64,000 nucleotides of DNA, from positions 104,758-168,757 of the forward strand of contig VWPU01001269.1 in the NCBI GenBank assembly GCA_013398955.1, in the 5' to 3' direction. Source of the DNA: Callaeas wilsoni. Taxonomy: Eukaryota; Chordata; Aves; Passeriformes; Callaeidae. A program made the translations under genes and the position numbers. Within the stretch, counting starts at the first letter, position 1; the number at the start of each line of letters is the position of its first letter. Under the pieces are notes generated by a model that saw nothing but the letters and a program-made list of their open reading frames with translations, had not been told where the DNA came from and ran no database searches. This document shows positions 48,045 to 59,645 of this stretch, piece after piece.

Positions 48045-51000
48045 ACTCCTACAAGTTTTCTCTGAGTTGCAACTAAATTTTCTGGTCAACCCCAAATTTA
48101 TCCCATCAGGTTGTTCATAATCTCATCCCATCTCTAACCCTTTCCAACAGTGATGGAAGTTCGGATTTGAAGCTTCTTTTCCAAACGGATTTCTTGGACA
48201 GGATGGGAGATGGTGGATGCAATTGTCAGGAATTTCAGGTTGTAAGTGCCTGGAGCTGTTCTGAGTGCAATGCTGAGCCACCACCAAAGGAAGGAGAAGC
48301 TGTGCAGGCAGTGGCAGCTGCAGCAACTGCAACCACACTTCACTCACGTGAGGCCAATGCCTTTTCTGGTCTTTCTCATCTCTGAACTCAACTCCTGACA
48401 TTTCCTTGGTGTTTAAATTGAAAAATATCTCACAAATCAAAAATTTCACCAATATTTGCTGGAGACTTGGAGTTTGACAGACAAAGCCTTGCTCTATATT
48501 ATCAGTGGTGCAAATTTATGCTTCATTTTGGGTATGATAAGAAATGTTTTATTCCAAGACATGCTTTGCACATTTTCAATCCTTATCAAAACCACACAGT
48601 TTGACATTTGTGTCCAAAAGTCGCCCCCAAATCAGTTGCATCACTCTGACCTATTGTCCAAGGCTGGCTAAACTGGAGACTGAGCCAAGGGACACGTTAT
48701 CCAAAGGAAAACAGCAATAGCTGAAACGTATCTGAGGCACCAACAGGATGTGAACCCTTCACAACATCTTCCTTTGCTGAAAACAGATCATCCCAGCACA
48801 GTGAAAATATTGGGCTGTGCTGCCACCTGCACCGCATGAGTACCTCCCGAGGCTGCTTAGCTGAAGAGATTGGATGGTTTTCCATTCTTGGCCTGGACTC
48901 TGGTGTGAAATATTCCCACAGCTGGATGTGAACCAAGAATGAGGCATCCCAGTGAGTGGACAAGAGACTCAAGCCAAGCCCAGGTCTGGGTGGAAGCCTG
49001 TTCCATGACCAGTTGCTCCACACCTGGCTCAGTGCTTGGGGATGTCCTACATGGAGCTGTGAGGTTTTATGGGCACTCCATCCATCACTGCATCCAGGGA
49101 AAAAAAATTTAAAAGAACAGCAAAAAGAATAGAACGAAGATTTTTATGGGCCTAGGAGGAGCTAACCTGGAAATATCACTGGCACAAATAGAGCTGTTGA
49201 GCAGACAATAGCACTGGGGTATTGCCATGGGTTTGTTTACCCAAACGTGGCCATCCTCGTTGTGAGGTTTCCACCCTCGTGGTCACCAGCCTGGGGAGCT
49301 GGTGGAACACAAGCTGTGATTGCCATGCTGACAGCTTTATTGCCTCCCTGACCCTGCTATTTTTAAGGGAAAGGGTTATCTCCGTGATGTAATCAGGTCT
49401 TCCTCGTGCTGTTAGGTCATTCCCACTGCAGGGAGCTGAAGCCTTTGGTCCTCACTCATTTGGAATGCCAAGTCAGCTGTTCCAGGTGTCCAGGAGCTTA
49501 TGGCACTGGTTTGACTGGAAGCTACTGAGACGGATGAAGTGATTTTATTTTCCCAAATCACTCAGAAAATCCATCTTTAGTTCCCTCCTTCAAACCTAAT
49601 TTGCTCAAATTGATACCGAGAGTTTAACTACTCAGATTCTGAGACTTGAAGTTCAAAAGAACATCAATGGGATCAGTTAAATGTATGCTCGTGTTAGGAG
49701 AGGGAAAATGCAAGTACAAATTATAGCTCATGAGTGATTCTCTGGAATTGGTGCAATCAGCAAGCAAATGACAAAAAATGTTGTTGTACTTCCACTTTGA
49801 AAGTTCTCATTGCAAAACAAGTGGACAGAATGGCCAAACTTAGGGAAAACAAAACATCTCAGTGGGCTGAGTTCTGTAGAGTTATTAAAGGCCTTATGTC
49901 AAGATTATCTTTCTGGAGAAGATACAGCCATGGTTTCAGAAAATGCTAAAAATTTGAGTCAAATTAGAAAAGCATTTACTGATTTAGTAACTACTTACCC
50001 AGCATTCTCTGTATGTGAACTATTTACTCAGAATTATACGACTTAAAATCTCTCTCCCATTCTAAAATTCCTGCCTGCTGTCCTAATTCCATGAGAAAGG
50101 AGACACCCACAGCAAAGGTTAGACCAGCTCTGTTAGGAAGCCTTTTTCCAGCTCCCATGGGAATAGCACACCTTTTCCAGCCTCATTTGGAACAACTAAA
50201 TGAAAAAAAACTAAAAATGAAATCCTATTTGAGCTAATGCAGTCCGAACACGGCCAAAAGTACCCAAGGTGCTCCAAATCATTTCCCCAGTCCCTACTCT
50301 TGTTGATCCCAGTGTCAAGTCGGTTGTGAGACCCAACCACAAAACCATCTGGAAGGTTTCCCTGGCTTCTCTCAGCTTCAGGCAAACCTTGAGGGATGTG
50401 CATTAAAGGCAGTGGTGTCCCTCTCCTCCACAATCCCTACCGCTTAGCCCTGGGGAACGGGAAAATGGGCTTATGGGTCATTAAATCCCTTCATTCCTTC
50501 AGACGTGGTGGAATGGGGACATTTGAGACCTCCAGGGAGTAGCCAGTGGGTGTAACCTGCACAGGGACACAGTTCCCATAACGTCACAGCAAGGAGAGGT
50601 GAGTTGGAGCAAAAATAAATTCACTTTCTCACCAACCACCCTCCTATTTTTCCGAGTCCAGATAAGCAAATTAAAAATGATGTCATGGCTCCCCCAGGAC
50701 ACTGCAACACGCTGCCATTTGTCCAGCCAGAGCACAACTCCTATTAGTGTGATATAACCCAGTAGTTGGGAACTCAATAGGAAAAACAGAGCTGGAATTT
50801 AATAAAAAAACCCCTACAGCTTTTAACTCATTGCCCTTAACATGCACAGCTACTGTAAGTGAGTGCCTCAACACGAACACTCTGAAGACCAAAGAATTAA
50901 AGTAAATGCAATCAGCAGATTACTAAATACCAATGGGAAATTTAGAGCTATAGAGCAAAATCCCAGAGCATTAAAGGATTTACTGCTTGGCATTGATGAG

Positions 51001-52799
51001 AAGCAAATCTTTGGATTTCCATTTCTATCCTTAATTAGCAACTGAGGTTTATTTTAGTCTAAAATAAGTCACAAAAGATAACACACCCTAAAAGAAAATA
51101 GATAGTGCAATAAACTTCATAAAACATCTTATTAAAAATCAGAAGAAAAAATAATAGTTTCAAAGGGAAAATCGATTTCCAGGACTTCCATTTCCTTTTG
51201 TTTTCTTGTCTTCCCACCCATGCTCAGCTCTTTTCTAATAACATTCAGCTCTTTGCTAAAGAGGTTACCAAGGGTGGCAACAAAGATAGCATTTGAAACC
51301 CAAAAGGGAGGCTCCCTTTTAGAAGGGACATTTTAGGAGTGCTCTTGCTCCTTCACAGCTTGGGGTTTGAAAGTTTGCTGTCTCCCTGCCCGGTTCCCAG
51401 GGCCTCTCACTGGAAGTAGGATCTAAAACGGATGAGCCGCGCTCCGCGTGGCCTCAGCTCTGAACAAAACCGCAGTGTGAGATGGAGCAGTTTTTATGGA
51501 TTCTCTGGGACTGGGGAAAGATAAGGCTCTTCTGGTCAATGAAGAGCTCCCTGGTTGGTTCTCCTCTGATCCCATCTACCCTTTGTACCTCTGGTGATGC
51601 GCTCCCAGGAGCTGCTTTGGCAGGGTGTCCTGGCTCGCTGGAGCATTCCCAGCTGCCAAGATGCACCAGGGATTTGGTGTTTGGTTTCCTGACCTGGGAT
51701 ACAGATTGCCATGGCACCACATGGCACAGCTTCTGCCATGGCTTCAAGTAAAGCTGTAAAATATAAGCAGCTGCTTCAGAACAGGAAAAGAGGGAAAGTC
51801 TGGGAGTTAAATCTGAAGACATTCATAATAAAGAGGCCAGTCCCAAACAAACCTCGTGCTTCAGTGAGAAGGAAGCTGTGGTACCGTCTCCTGCTGTTAA
51901 TCACTCCCTACTTTTCTCCCTTTCCCAGAGAGCCCAAGAAGTCATTTGGGCCACATAAAAATTAACTGTGGAGTGATCTGAGTGTGATCCAGATCCATAG
52001 ATCCATCCCTCCATAGCTTCATAGTCCAGGATTCAAACCAAATCCAGCTCCAGCATCAAACAGGTCATCTAGGCCTGTGAATCACTGAAAGAGCAAAACT
52101 CCATTAAGTTAAACTAACTCTAGAAGTTGCCAAGTCCCTATTTAGCACTCAAAAATTATTGGATGGCTTAAAAATGATTAATTTAAAAAAATTCAACTTT
52201 GAATTATTTTAATTCGTCTTGTAGTTTGCAGTTCTTTGGGTTGAAAACTGGACACTTGTTTGACATTGACAAAGTTTTCATTGTGTGCTAAAATAGTTAA
52301 TTATGCATCTGAAAATGCATTGATTATAGTCATAAAATTGCAGGAGCTGAGCCTTTAAAATAAATTATCAAGTACCATGCAAAGTAAAGTTTTCATTCAT
52401 TAAAATTAAAAAAAGGAAAAAAACCCCAAAAATACAACCACAACCAAACAAAACCCGACAACCCTTTCAATGAATTACTTAACAAGTGGTGATACTTCAG
52501 TTTATGGTCATTCATTACGTCCTGATTCTCAAAAAATGAATGAATACGATTCGGAGGCACTGGTGGATATCTGCCCATCCCAGTCAGCAGCCCCCTTTAT
52601 CTCAGAGCCTGAGCAGAGGCTTTAGTGTGTTTTGGGTTTGTGACACCTCTGCTATCGCCAGGAGGGACAGTGACAGCGGGAATGTGATGGACGAGCGCGG
52701 CAGAGGCAGGAACTGGGACTTGCAGGGTGCCCTGCACTAGCTCAGGGAGAAGAGACAAAGCAACTCCCTCCCTTGTTTTTTTAATTTGTTAAAATAACA
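48045..52799. other. Non-coding stretch, two protein-like but unsupported ORFs
   Basis: Overlapping plus-strand frames at 49,734-49,949 (71 aa) and 49,810-50,046 (78 aa) have somewhat protein-like composition, as does 50,863-51,045 (60 aa). I recognise no domain, no flanking splice sites and no conserved partner. The first pair could be a decayed coding or retroelement relic in which the frame shifts, but this is not established. Other frames reach 122 aa (minus strand, 51,454-51,822) without domains. Confidence 0.4.
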
Positions 52800-53460
52800 G
52801 CTCCGTATTCCCAGGGGCAAATGTCAGGAATAATTGCATGCAAATTGCACCGGAGTCAGGCTGAGGCACCTAGTGCCACCCAAGGGCTCCTGAAGGGTTA
52901 ATATCGAGTTCAGTTAATTTACAACTGGAGACCTTTATCGTCTCCCAGTGACATTGAGGGCTCACATTTCGCACTTAATTACTTGTTCAGCAATCAGGCC
53001 TTCGAGAGATAGATGTGTTCTGTGTTTAGCCCTCGCAGCTGTGAATTGTTTATTTACTTATCGTCAGGCCGGGAATGGCTGCAATTTAAAGGTTCAGATC
53101 TCTGCTACCCTGAGCGAGGCAGGTCTTCCTTTAAACACTTCCATATTCCGCGGTGGAATTCTGCTGGAGATGCCCATCTTCTCCTCCCGTTCCGGGTAAC
53201 GGGCCGGCAGGTGTTCCTGGTTAGCGGCCACTGGGGTTATTGACGCCAAACAACCGCTGCCAAGTTCACAATCGGGACGAGGGATCTGCGGAGATAAATT
53301 TGGGAAGGTAAAAAGCGGGCCAAGGAGATGAGGCGAGATGAATTCCAGTAACCTGGCTTCCGTGGAATAGCTCGATCCCTATCTCGGCGCTGGGATAGCT
53401 TCAAACGGTGGCTGCCAGCAATTCCTAGGCCAAATGGTGTAATTACAATTTAAGCTGTCA
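52800..53460. promoter_or_regulatory. Candidate conserved enhancer, octamer/homeodomain rich
   Basis: The block opens with a perfect 10-base palindrome TTGCATGCAA (52,834-52,843) that overlaps an octamer ATGCAAAT (52,838-52,845). Next come AGTTCAGTTAATTTAC, GCACTTAATTACTTG and TTGTTTATTTACTTATCG, the last a forkhead-like TGTTTATTTA. From 53,130 on CpG density rises (CCGCGG, TTCCGGGTAACGGGCCGG, TAGCGG, GACGCC). Mixed A/T motif clusters with retained CpGs over 600 bases, without coding potential, fit a large developmental enhancer. Function is inferred. Confidence 0.38.
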
Positions 53461-53718
53461 AATGGTGACCAGATGGCTTTATCTTTCACACCAGAGGCCT
53501 AAGAAGTTGGTAGGTGTGACCTTTCCACATACCAATCCACCTGCAGAGCACACGAGGCCTGCGAGTGCCGGAATTCCCGGCGTTCCCAACGCGTCCAGCC
53601 CTGGGTGCTGACACCCACCCTCGGCTTTGATAACTTTGGTGTAAAACCAACAGCATCAGTTTGCACAGAGTCGCATCACCCTCACGTGCAGCACCACCAG
53701 CAATGCTGTGGGACCGGT
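53461..53718. other. Short non-coding spacer
   Basis: No gene or repeat. CpGs persist around 53,550-53,600 (GAATTCCCGGCGTTCCCAACG), continuing the mild enrichment of the preceding block. Confidence 0.4.
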
Positions 53719-53793
53719 TGAGGGGCTGGACTTGTTGGGAGATGGAACTAAATGAGCTTTAAGGTCCGGCCCAACCCAAATTCTGTATTTCAG
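53719..53793 (+). mobile_element. CR1 LINE, short eroded 3' end
   Basis: TTGAGGGGCTGGACTTGTTGG, then 'agatggaactaaatgagctttaaggtcc', then GGCCCAACCCAAATTCTGTATTTC, parallels the sense CR1 end (GGTTGGACTAGATGATCTTTAAGGTCC, TTCCAACCCAAACCATTCTATGATTC). Only about 75 bases remain, and the terminal repeats are reduced to one degraded unit. It is the smallest and most diverged CR1 called here. Confidence 0.65.
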
Positions 53794-56700
53794 CACACGA
53801 GGGTTACTGGGTTGCAAAGAAGGGGGGGATGATCCCAGTTATTCCCTTGGGGCACACACAGACCTCCCATCTACCCAGGAAAGAAAGAGCTGGGCAGGGG
53901 AAGAGAATCTCAGTTCCACAGCAGGCCGAAAAAGGACATTTCAGAAGGAAAACTGGTGAAATTCCCAGCCAAGAGGGAAAAGCCAGAATGGTCTGGCCAT
54001 CCAGGCATTGCTGCTGTCCTTGTGATGTGCCTGATGGAGGAGAGGATGGTGGTGGAAGCAGGCTGGACACATCCCCTAAAAGGTCCCGAGGTAGTTCCAG
54101 GACAGGGGCCCTGGACAAAGCCCAGCCCAATTTCCCAGCAGAGCCAGCTCGGGAGGTCGGGGGCTTGCTGGGGAATATCCCATGACCCATTCCACTGCCA
54201 CAGGCAGCTCCCTCCAGCCTCCAGGAAAGCGCAGCCTGTTCCCACACGGAGAACGCGGAGCTTTGCAGCAGGTCTCAGATTAGAGCAGTATTAAAAGTAA
54301 GGACTTTGGGGTCGATATTAACCCCAGAGAATTCCGCCTGTGGGCAGGTGGAGGGGCTGACAGACATCAACAGCAGCAGCAGAGTTTCTGCCTCCGGGCT
54401 CTTGCAGCAGCCAACTGCTTTTGATTTAAAGAAAAGGCTTTCCTGTCCTGTGCTGTTATGAGAAACACACTTTTCTCCCAGTCCCAAGGTTATTTCTATC
54501 CCACAGATGAGGAGAAGGGGATGCAAGCTGACAGGGAACATGGCAAAGAAGGCTAAAGCACGGAGGTGCTGCTTCCTAATATTTTTTTCTATTATCATCA
54601 CCACTGCTGCAGGAACAAATTGCCAACCTCTGATGATGGGACATCATTAAAGTGGTTTAATAATAATATATTAAAAAAAATAGATCAGAACTTTCTAGTC
54701 TTGAAGAATTATAGGAGATATTATTGGACATACACAAAGAAACAAAAATGCAGATAATTCCAAGGTGATTTGGATTTTCTCAGAAAGAGATCTACAATCA
54801 TCTGTGTCACTTCAGTAAAGCCAAAGAAAGAAGAAAAGAGCATCCATAGGTATAATTGAATTAGACAAAACCCTGGAATTTGATGAGAGATAAAGTTACC
54901 ACTAATTCTCTGTTAAAAAAAAAAAAGAAAGAAAAAAAGGAGGTGAAATTAAAATGTCAGAAGAGCAGTGAGCTGCTAAATTGAACCTTCAGTTTTGGGT
55001 GCGTTCACCGTTGTGTTGGCAGCGCGTCCGTGGACGCGCTGAAGTAAAAACACTGCAAATGAAAAAGAAAACACCCAAAATGCAACTTTTGAAAGGACTG
55101 AAATGAACAGCACAGAAATGCTTCAGGATCTACAAAAGAGAATTGCAAGGCAGAAACAAATACAGGCGAAATCTGGACCAGTAACAGCCCTGTATGTACA
55201 AATGTGCTGGGGTTGGGATGAATTCTGCGGGCTGGATCGATGAGAGAGGTACCAAAGACATGGACCCAGGCAGATCCCAGGCTGGCCTTCACCCACGGCC
55301 ACAGAAAATGGGAGAAATATTTGCTTCTTCCAGTATTTTGCTATTTTCCTCCTTTGTTTTAGCTATTGCTTCTGCTGACTGTGAGTTGACAGCAGCAGCG
55401 CGGGGGTTCAGGGTCGCAGCCTCAGCTCAGGGAAGTGGGGATTTTCAGAGAACGATGAAAATTTAACTCAGATGAAACTTGCCCTGTTCTGACAGACATA
55501 AAGTGACAGAAAGCAACTTCTCAAGCCAGCAGAGGAACCATTGCAAAAACCTGTGACAGAGATTAAAAGGCAGTGGGCACAAGGAGCTGTTTCGAAGGCA
55601 AGCACAGAGGGGAAGGGGAGAGGATCCCTTGTGCTGGCTCCCCAGATCTGCTGCTTCACTCAGGCTTTTCCCACACCTAGAGGGAAGCAAAAAAGTTCTC
55701 TGAGAGTCTGAGGGAACCCAAGGAACAAGGTGGGCTGGGAAGGACGCACCAGGATCCTGCTTGGAACCAGAATGCTGCCCCAGATGCAGAGTACAGAGAG
55801 AGAGGGAGGCCCCCAAAGTGATGTGACTCCCGTATTATTGTTGTCCTAAATACACAAAACGCTGGCTGTTGCAATCAGCTAGGAATAATTTCATTCCCAA
55901 ATGCCCTATTTAAACCAGGAATTTGCAGCAGAGCACTGGGGAAGATGCACTTCTGTGGGTGTCTTCGATGCCTCTGCAGCACTGGGACCTGGGGGCAAAG
56001 AAAATCCCATTCTCTGGCAGTTGCTCATCATTCCCCCACATTTCAAAGAGATTTTATCTGTCTGGCATGGAAGATTTCCCAAACTGTTTTTATTAAGAGG
56101 AGTTTCGGATGCCAGCGATGAATATTTCTCTATTACTGAAAGGAATCAAAAGCTAAAGTGCCTGCGTGTACAGTTAATCTATCCAAACAGAAAATGTTTC
56201 TTAAAAAATTACGGCACTATTTTCATAACAAACCTCAGCCAAACTCAAAACTGAATAAATAGAATGTGTTCTTTTAAAACCAATTTATTTTTTTAATCAT
56301 GGGCAAGAAATACTTTCCTTGCTTTCATTCATCAGGTAATGCTTCACCCCCCCATATCTGAGTGCAGAAATTTGCCTGTGACGGGATTTTTGCTTTGGAG
56401 ACATCGGATTAAAACTCTCCCAAGGCTGGAAGGTGGATGTGAGCCTGGCATGGCATCACAGCCAGCTTGTGGCTTCTATCTCTTTTTAACAAAACCATGA
56501 ATAAGGTAAGAAAATGCCTCAAAGGGGCCTGGAGTGATGGGGAAGAGCCACCCTAAAGCCCTGACCCACCTGAATAAAGCATCGGGTCAGAGCCATAGGA
56601 ATTTCTATAGGATTGTACGAGGGATCTATTCCTACTGACACGCTGTGAAGGCAACAACACAGAGCCGCTGTCTTTATGTTATTTAAAACTGGCCTGCACA

Positions 56701-57066
56701 CTCATTACCGCAATGTAATTATCATTAGGGTTGCTCAAGGCAGAGTTTGGCCCGTCCTAGTCTTTACTCCCTTATTATTATTACGGTTTTACTTTAACTA
56801 GAAGCCCGTGCAGAACTTTCCCTGCAGTTTTGCAGTATTTGTTTAGACTTGCACCACTGCCCAAGACCACAATTTGAATGTCCCAAGCCTCATCCCACGA
56901 TCTTTTACTCCCCGAAATGCTGTGCATTTTTGGTGCCTTCAGGAAGAGGAGTCGAACCAAGCAATTCGCAGCCCGCGAGGACCCTAAAATGTGGTTAAAC
57001 ATTCCTAGAGGAGACGGTGATGAATAGGCAAGCAGGGTAACCCGACCCCCAGGGCTTACACATCCC
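53794..57066. other. Non-coding stretch, nothing coding recognised
   Basis: Overlapping frames of 109-147 aa at 53,804-54,604 occur on both strands over the same bases and lack domains. A 117-aa frame each at 55,463-55,816 (minus strand) and 55,901-56,254 (plus strand) is similar. A/G-rich simple sequence lies at 54,914-54,942. A notable GC hairpin at 55,020-55,041 is listed separately. Around 56,700-56,800 TAAT words cluster (ATGTAATTATCATTAGG). Confidence 0.5.
55020..55041. other. Perfect GC-rich inverted repeat (hairpin)
   Basis: Arms CAGCGCGTCC (55,020-55,029) and GGACGCGCTG (55,032-55,041) are perfectly complementary, separated only by GT. Each arm has two CpGs. The surrounding sequence is AT-leaning and CpG-poor. 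It is not followed by a T-run typical of terminators, and a bird genome would not use one. It could be a protein-binding dyad or a chance palindrome. Confidence 0.9.
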
Positions 57067-57093
57067 CTTTTTGTTTGTTTGTTTGTTTTTTTT
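57067..57093. repeat. (TTTG)n microsatellite
   Basis: Four to five TTTG units flanked by T-runs. A simple repeat. Confidence 0.85.
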
Positions 57094-58899
57094 CTCCTGA
57101 GCTTTCCAGGAGTTTCAGCCGCGAGCAAACCCGGGGGCCTTAAAAAAAAAAGCCATGAAAACGCTTTAATTCCTACAACCACGTTGCTCGTTTGTGTACG
57201 TGGTTTTTGAGAGGGGGTGATTCCCGCTGCAAGCTAGAAAAAAAATTGATTTAAATTTCTCCCCTCTGGTTTTCGTGTGTGAAAGAGAAACTCCGCGTGG
57301 GTGCTGTGCCATTCCCGAGTGTTTGAGCGCTGCTTTTTCTGCTGCCCTGCTAAAGGTCAAAAGCAGGTAATGGATGTCGAAATTTCCACAGACTGGGGTA
57401 AGCTCGGAGCTTGTTGACTTTGATATCAGTTTTCTTTCACCCCGGGGAAAAAAGAAAAAAAGGAAAAAAAAAATCATTCCAGCTCCTCATTGATTTTTCA
57501 TGGAAGTTCACCAATTTCTCCTAGTTTAAGATCTGGTCTCTGATTTCTCCCTGATTATCATATCCCTCTGCCCCCCAGATGAAGCCCTGCTTTGTTTCGG
57601 CTCGGGAGGGTGATATCAGTATTATTGCACGGAGCACGGGGGAAAATCCCGGTGTGCTGAGCGACAGGGGCTAGCTCAGAAAAAAACAAACAGAGCCCTC
57701 GAGAAAACACACCTTGAGAAAAAGGGAAAAGAGCAGAAGAAAAAGTCGGAGAAAGCTGGGAATAGGAATGTAACGTGCCTGTGTCTGTGCAGGAGAGAAT
57801 CACGAGCTGAGCGTGGCAGAATTGGGCACAGTTAAATTTCAAAAGCTCTTTTTGGGAATCCCACCTGGCCCTGGCGGGGCTGGGTTGGGTTTAGCTCCGT
57901 GGCCTCAGCCCTTCTGCTGTCAGCTGCAAACGGAGGCAAGGGCGGAAAAATGGTTTGGATTTCTCCAACTTTCCATCAAAAATGGATGGAATGAGCCGTG
58001 GAAATTTATGTTGTGTGTGTCCCAGTTCTGCAAGGGGCAAAAATGACCTTTAAACATCCAAAATTTTAGTCATCGATGTCGTTAATTTCTGCAGAACTGG
58101 ACTGGGATGTTCCCAATGGGCTCCCAGGAGTTAAAACCACTTTTTTCAGATATAGCAACATAAACGTTGGTATTAATTCGCCCTCTTGAGCTCTTGTGGA
58201 TGTTACAGGGACAGTATTTAAAACTTACATTTTAAAGTACGTCTGGGACTTGAACACTCATTTTGTTATTGCTGGAGTAGAGGAAACGAAGCTATTAAAA
58301 TGATAAATTTTTATTAATTATAATTGAGTCACACGTTGAAATAAAATTGTTATGTGCCCACTACATTAAAAAAAAAAAACCTGAAAAAATGTTTGAAAAC
58401 ATCGGTTGTCAAAATAAGCCGAATATTCCCTCCCATGGGAGCAGAGGAAAGGTCATTAAAAGAAGTTCAACACATCGGGCTTTGAACATTTGCTCTGAAA
58501 ACTTATGCAGGGAAAGAAAGGCACAGTAAGGAAGGCAAAAGTGGGGGCAAAATTGTACAATGAGAAAATTTTGTAGCCTAAATTTTTTTTTCCTAGATGA
58601 AACAAAAGTAATGCTTTAACACATATTTTGCCATTAGTACGTGTATATATTTAATTATATTTTTTTTTCAGGTAATATTTGTGATACAACTTTCCAGTCA
58701 TAATTCCGATAAATAATACAGTTACTGTTATTAAACCTCTGTGAATCAGGAGGTTTGAAAGCCATTCAAACACAGTGCCTTGAAATTAAAATCCAGATTT
58801 AATTCTTTAGAACGTTTTCCCCAAATGAGGATAAATGTGAAGTCTGCCCTTTAAATTAAATGACAGCAAGAAGTCAGGGGGAAAAAAAACCAAAACAAA
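57094..58899. other. Transition into CpG-richer flank
   Basis: CpG content rises between about 57,100 and 57,700 (AGCCGCGAGC, CCGCGTGGG, GAGCGCTGC), although it does not reach island density. A nuclear-receptor half-site AAAGGTCA lies at 57,352-57,359, and a G/A tract with A-runs at 57,450-57,472. From 58,040 to 58,900 the sequence becomes AT-rich again. Open frames reach 133 aa (minus strand, 56,781-57,182) without domains. No exon is recognised. Confidence 0.4.
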
Positions 58900-59060
58900 C
58901 CAAACAATAGCAAACAGTTTGAGATTGATTCTGCTCATTGTAAATAAGAGGCTGGCTCTAATTTAGTTAATGAGATTTCACCAGTGTAAATTGAATTAGG
59001 TTCATTATCCTATGATTAAAACGATCTCTATCTTTGCAAAAAAATTAAATTAACAGTTAA
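58900..59060. promoter_or_regulatory. Candidate AT-rich conserved element
   Basis: Homeodomain words are dense: CTAATTTAGTTAATGAG, AAATTGAATTAGG, TTCATTATCC, AAATTAAATTAACAG. The element lies about 500 bases upstream of the first CpG island, where proximal enhancers are common. AT-rich background makes chance TAAT words likely, so confidence is low. Confidence 0.25.
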
Positions 59061-59439
59061 AGGACTTTTTTTCTAATTTAACAAAAACTGCTGGAATGAG
59101 ATGTAAAAGCAGAACTCCCACAAAGCTACTGTGAGCAGAAAAAATATTTTTCTTAATTGATTAATATCGAATTTTATTTTTCTAGAATTTTTAATTATCT
59201 TTACTATTTAAAACTGCGTCCATAATCCGTCAGAACAAAACCACTTCGTGCTATATTAAAAAATGGGGTGTTTTTTCTTGTTTTCTTTGCTTAGCACACA
59301 ACACCCCCACAAGTTGTGTGTAAAATCCCTTTGCCGATGAGTGCAGCGAGACACGGCTGAGTTCTCAGGTGTTTGAGCGTCTAGAAAACAGGAAAGGGCT
59401 GTGTATAATCTGCATTATACCATGGATTGTTATGGTTTT
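59061..59439. other. AT-rich flank of the CpG island
   Basis: AT-rich DNA with several TAAT and TTAAT words and short T-runs. No open frame of note and no repeat family. GC content begins to climb at about 59,330 (GCCGATGAGTGCAGCGAGACACGG). Confidence 0.4.
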
Positions 59440-59645
59440 TAAGTGTTGTACAGCAAGCAATTATTTTGATAACGCCTTTAATTGATTAAAAAGGGGCGAC
59501 AACGCTCTGCGCGGGGGGACGGGGGAGGGAGGCTTTTCATCCCTGATACAGAAAGCCAGCCGATAAAATTATTAAACCGCCTGTTGATAAAGCAAATTGT
59601 GCCGTAAGTATCTAACAAGTGCTGAAAAGATAAATACGCTCCCAA
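59440..59645. promoter_or_regulatory. Candidate core regulatory element at CpG-island edge
   Basis: A dyad TTTAAT-TG-ATTAAA (59,477-59,490) contains TAATTGATTA, a paired-class homeodomain P2 dimer site. A G-rich motif with runs of 6, 5 and 3 G follows at 59,513-59,529. Then comes an AT-rich segment (59,555-59,640) with three GATA words (59,562, 59,586, 59,629) and TTATTAAACCGCC. The segment sits inside CpG-rich DNA yet keeps its own AT-rich composition, as expected of a constrained element. Identity and function are inferred. Confidence 0.4.
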
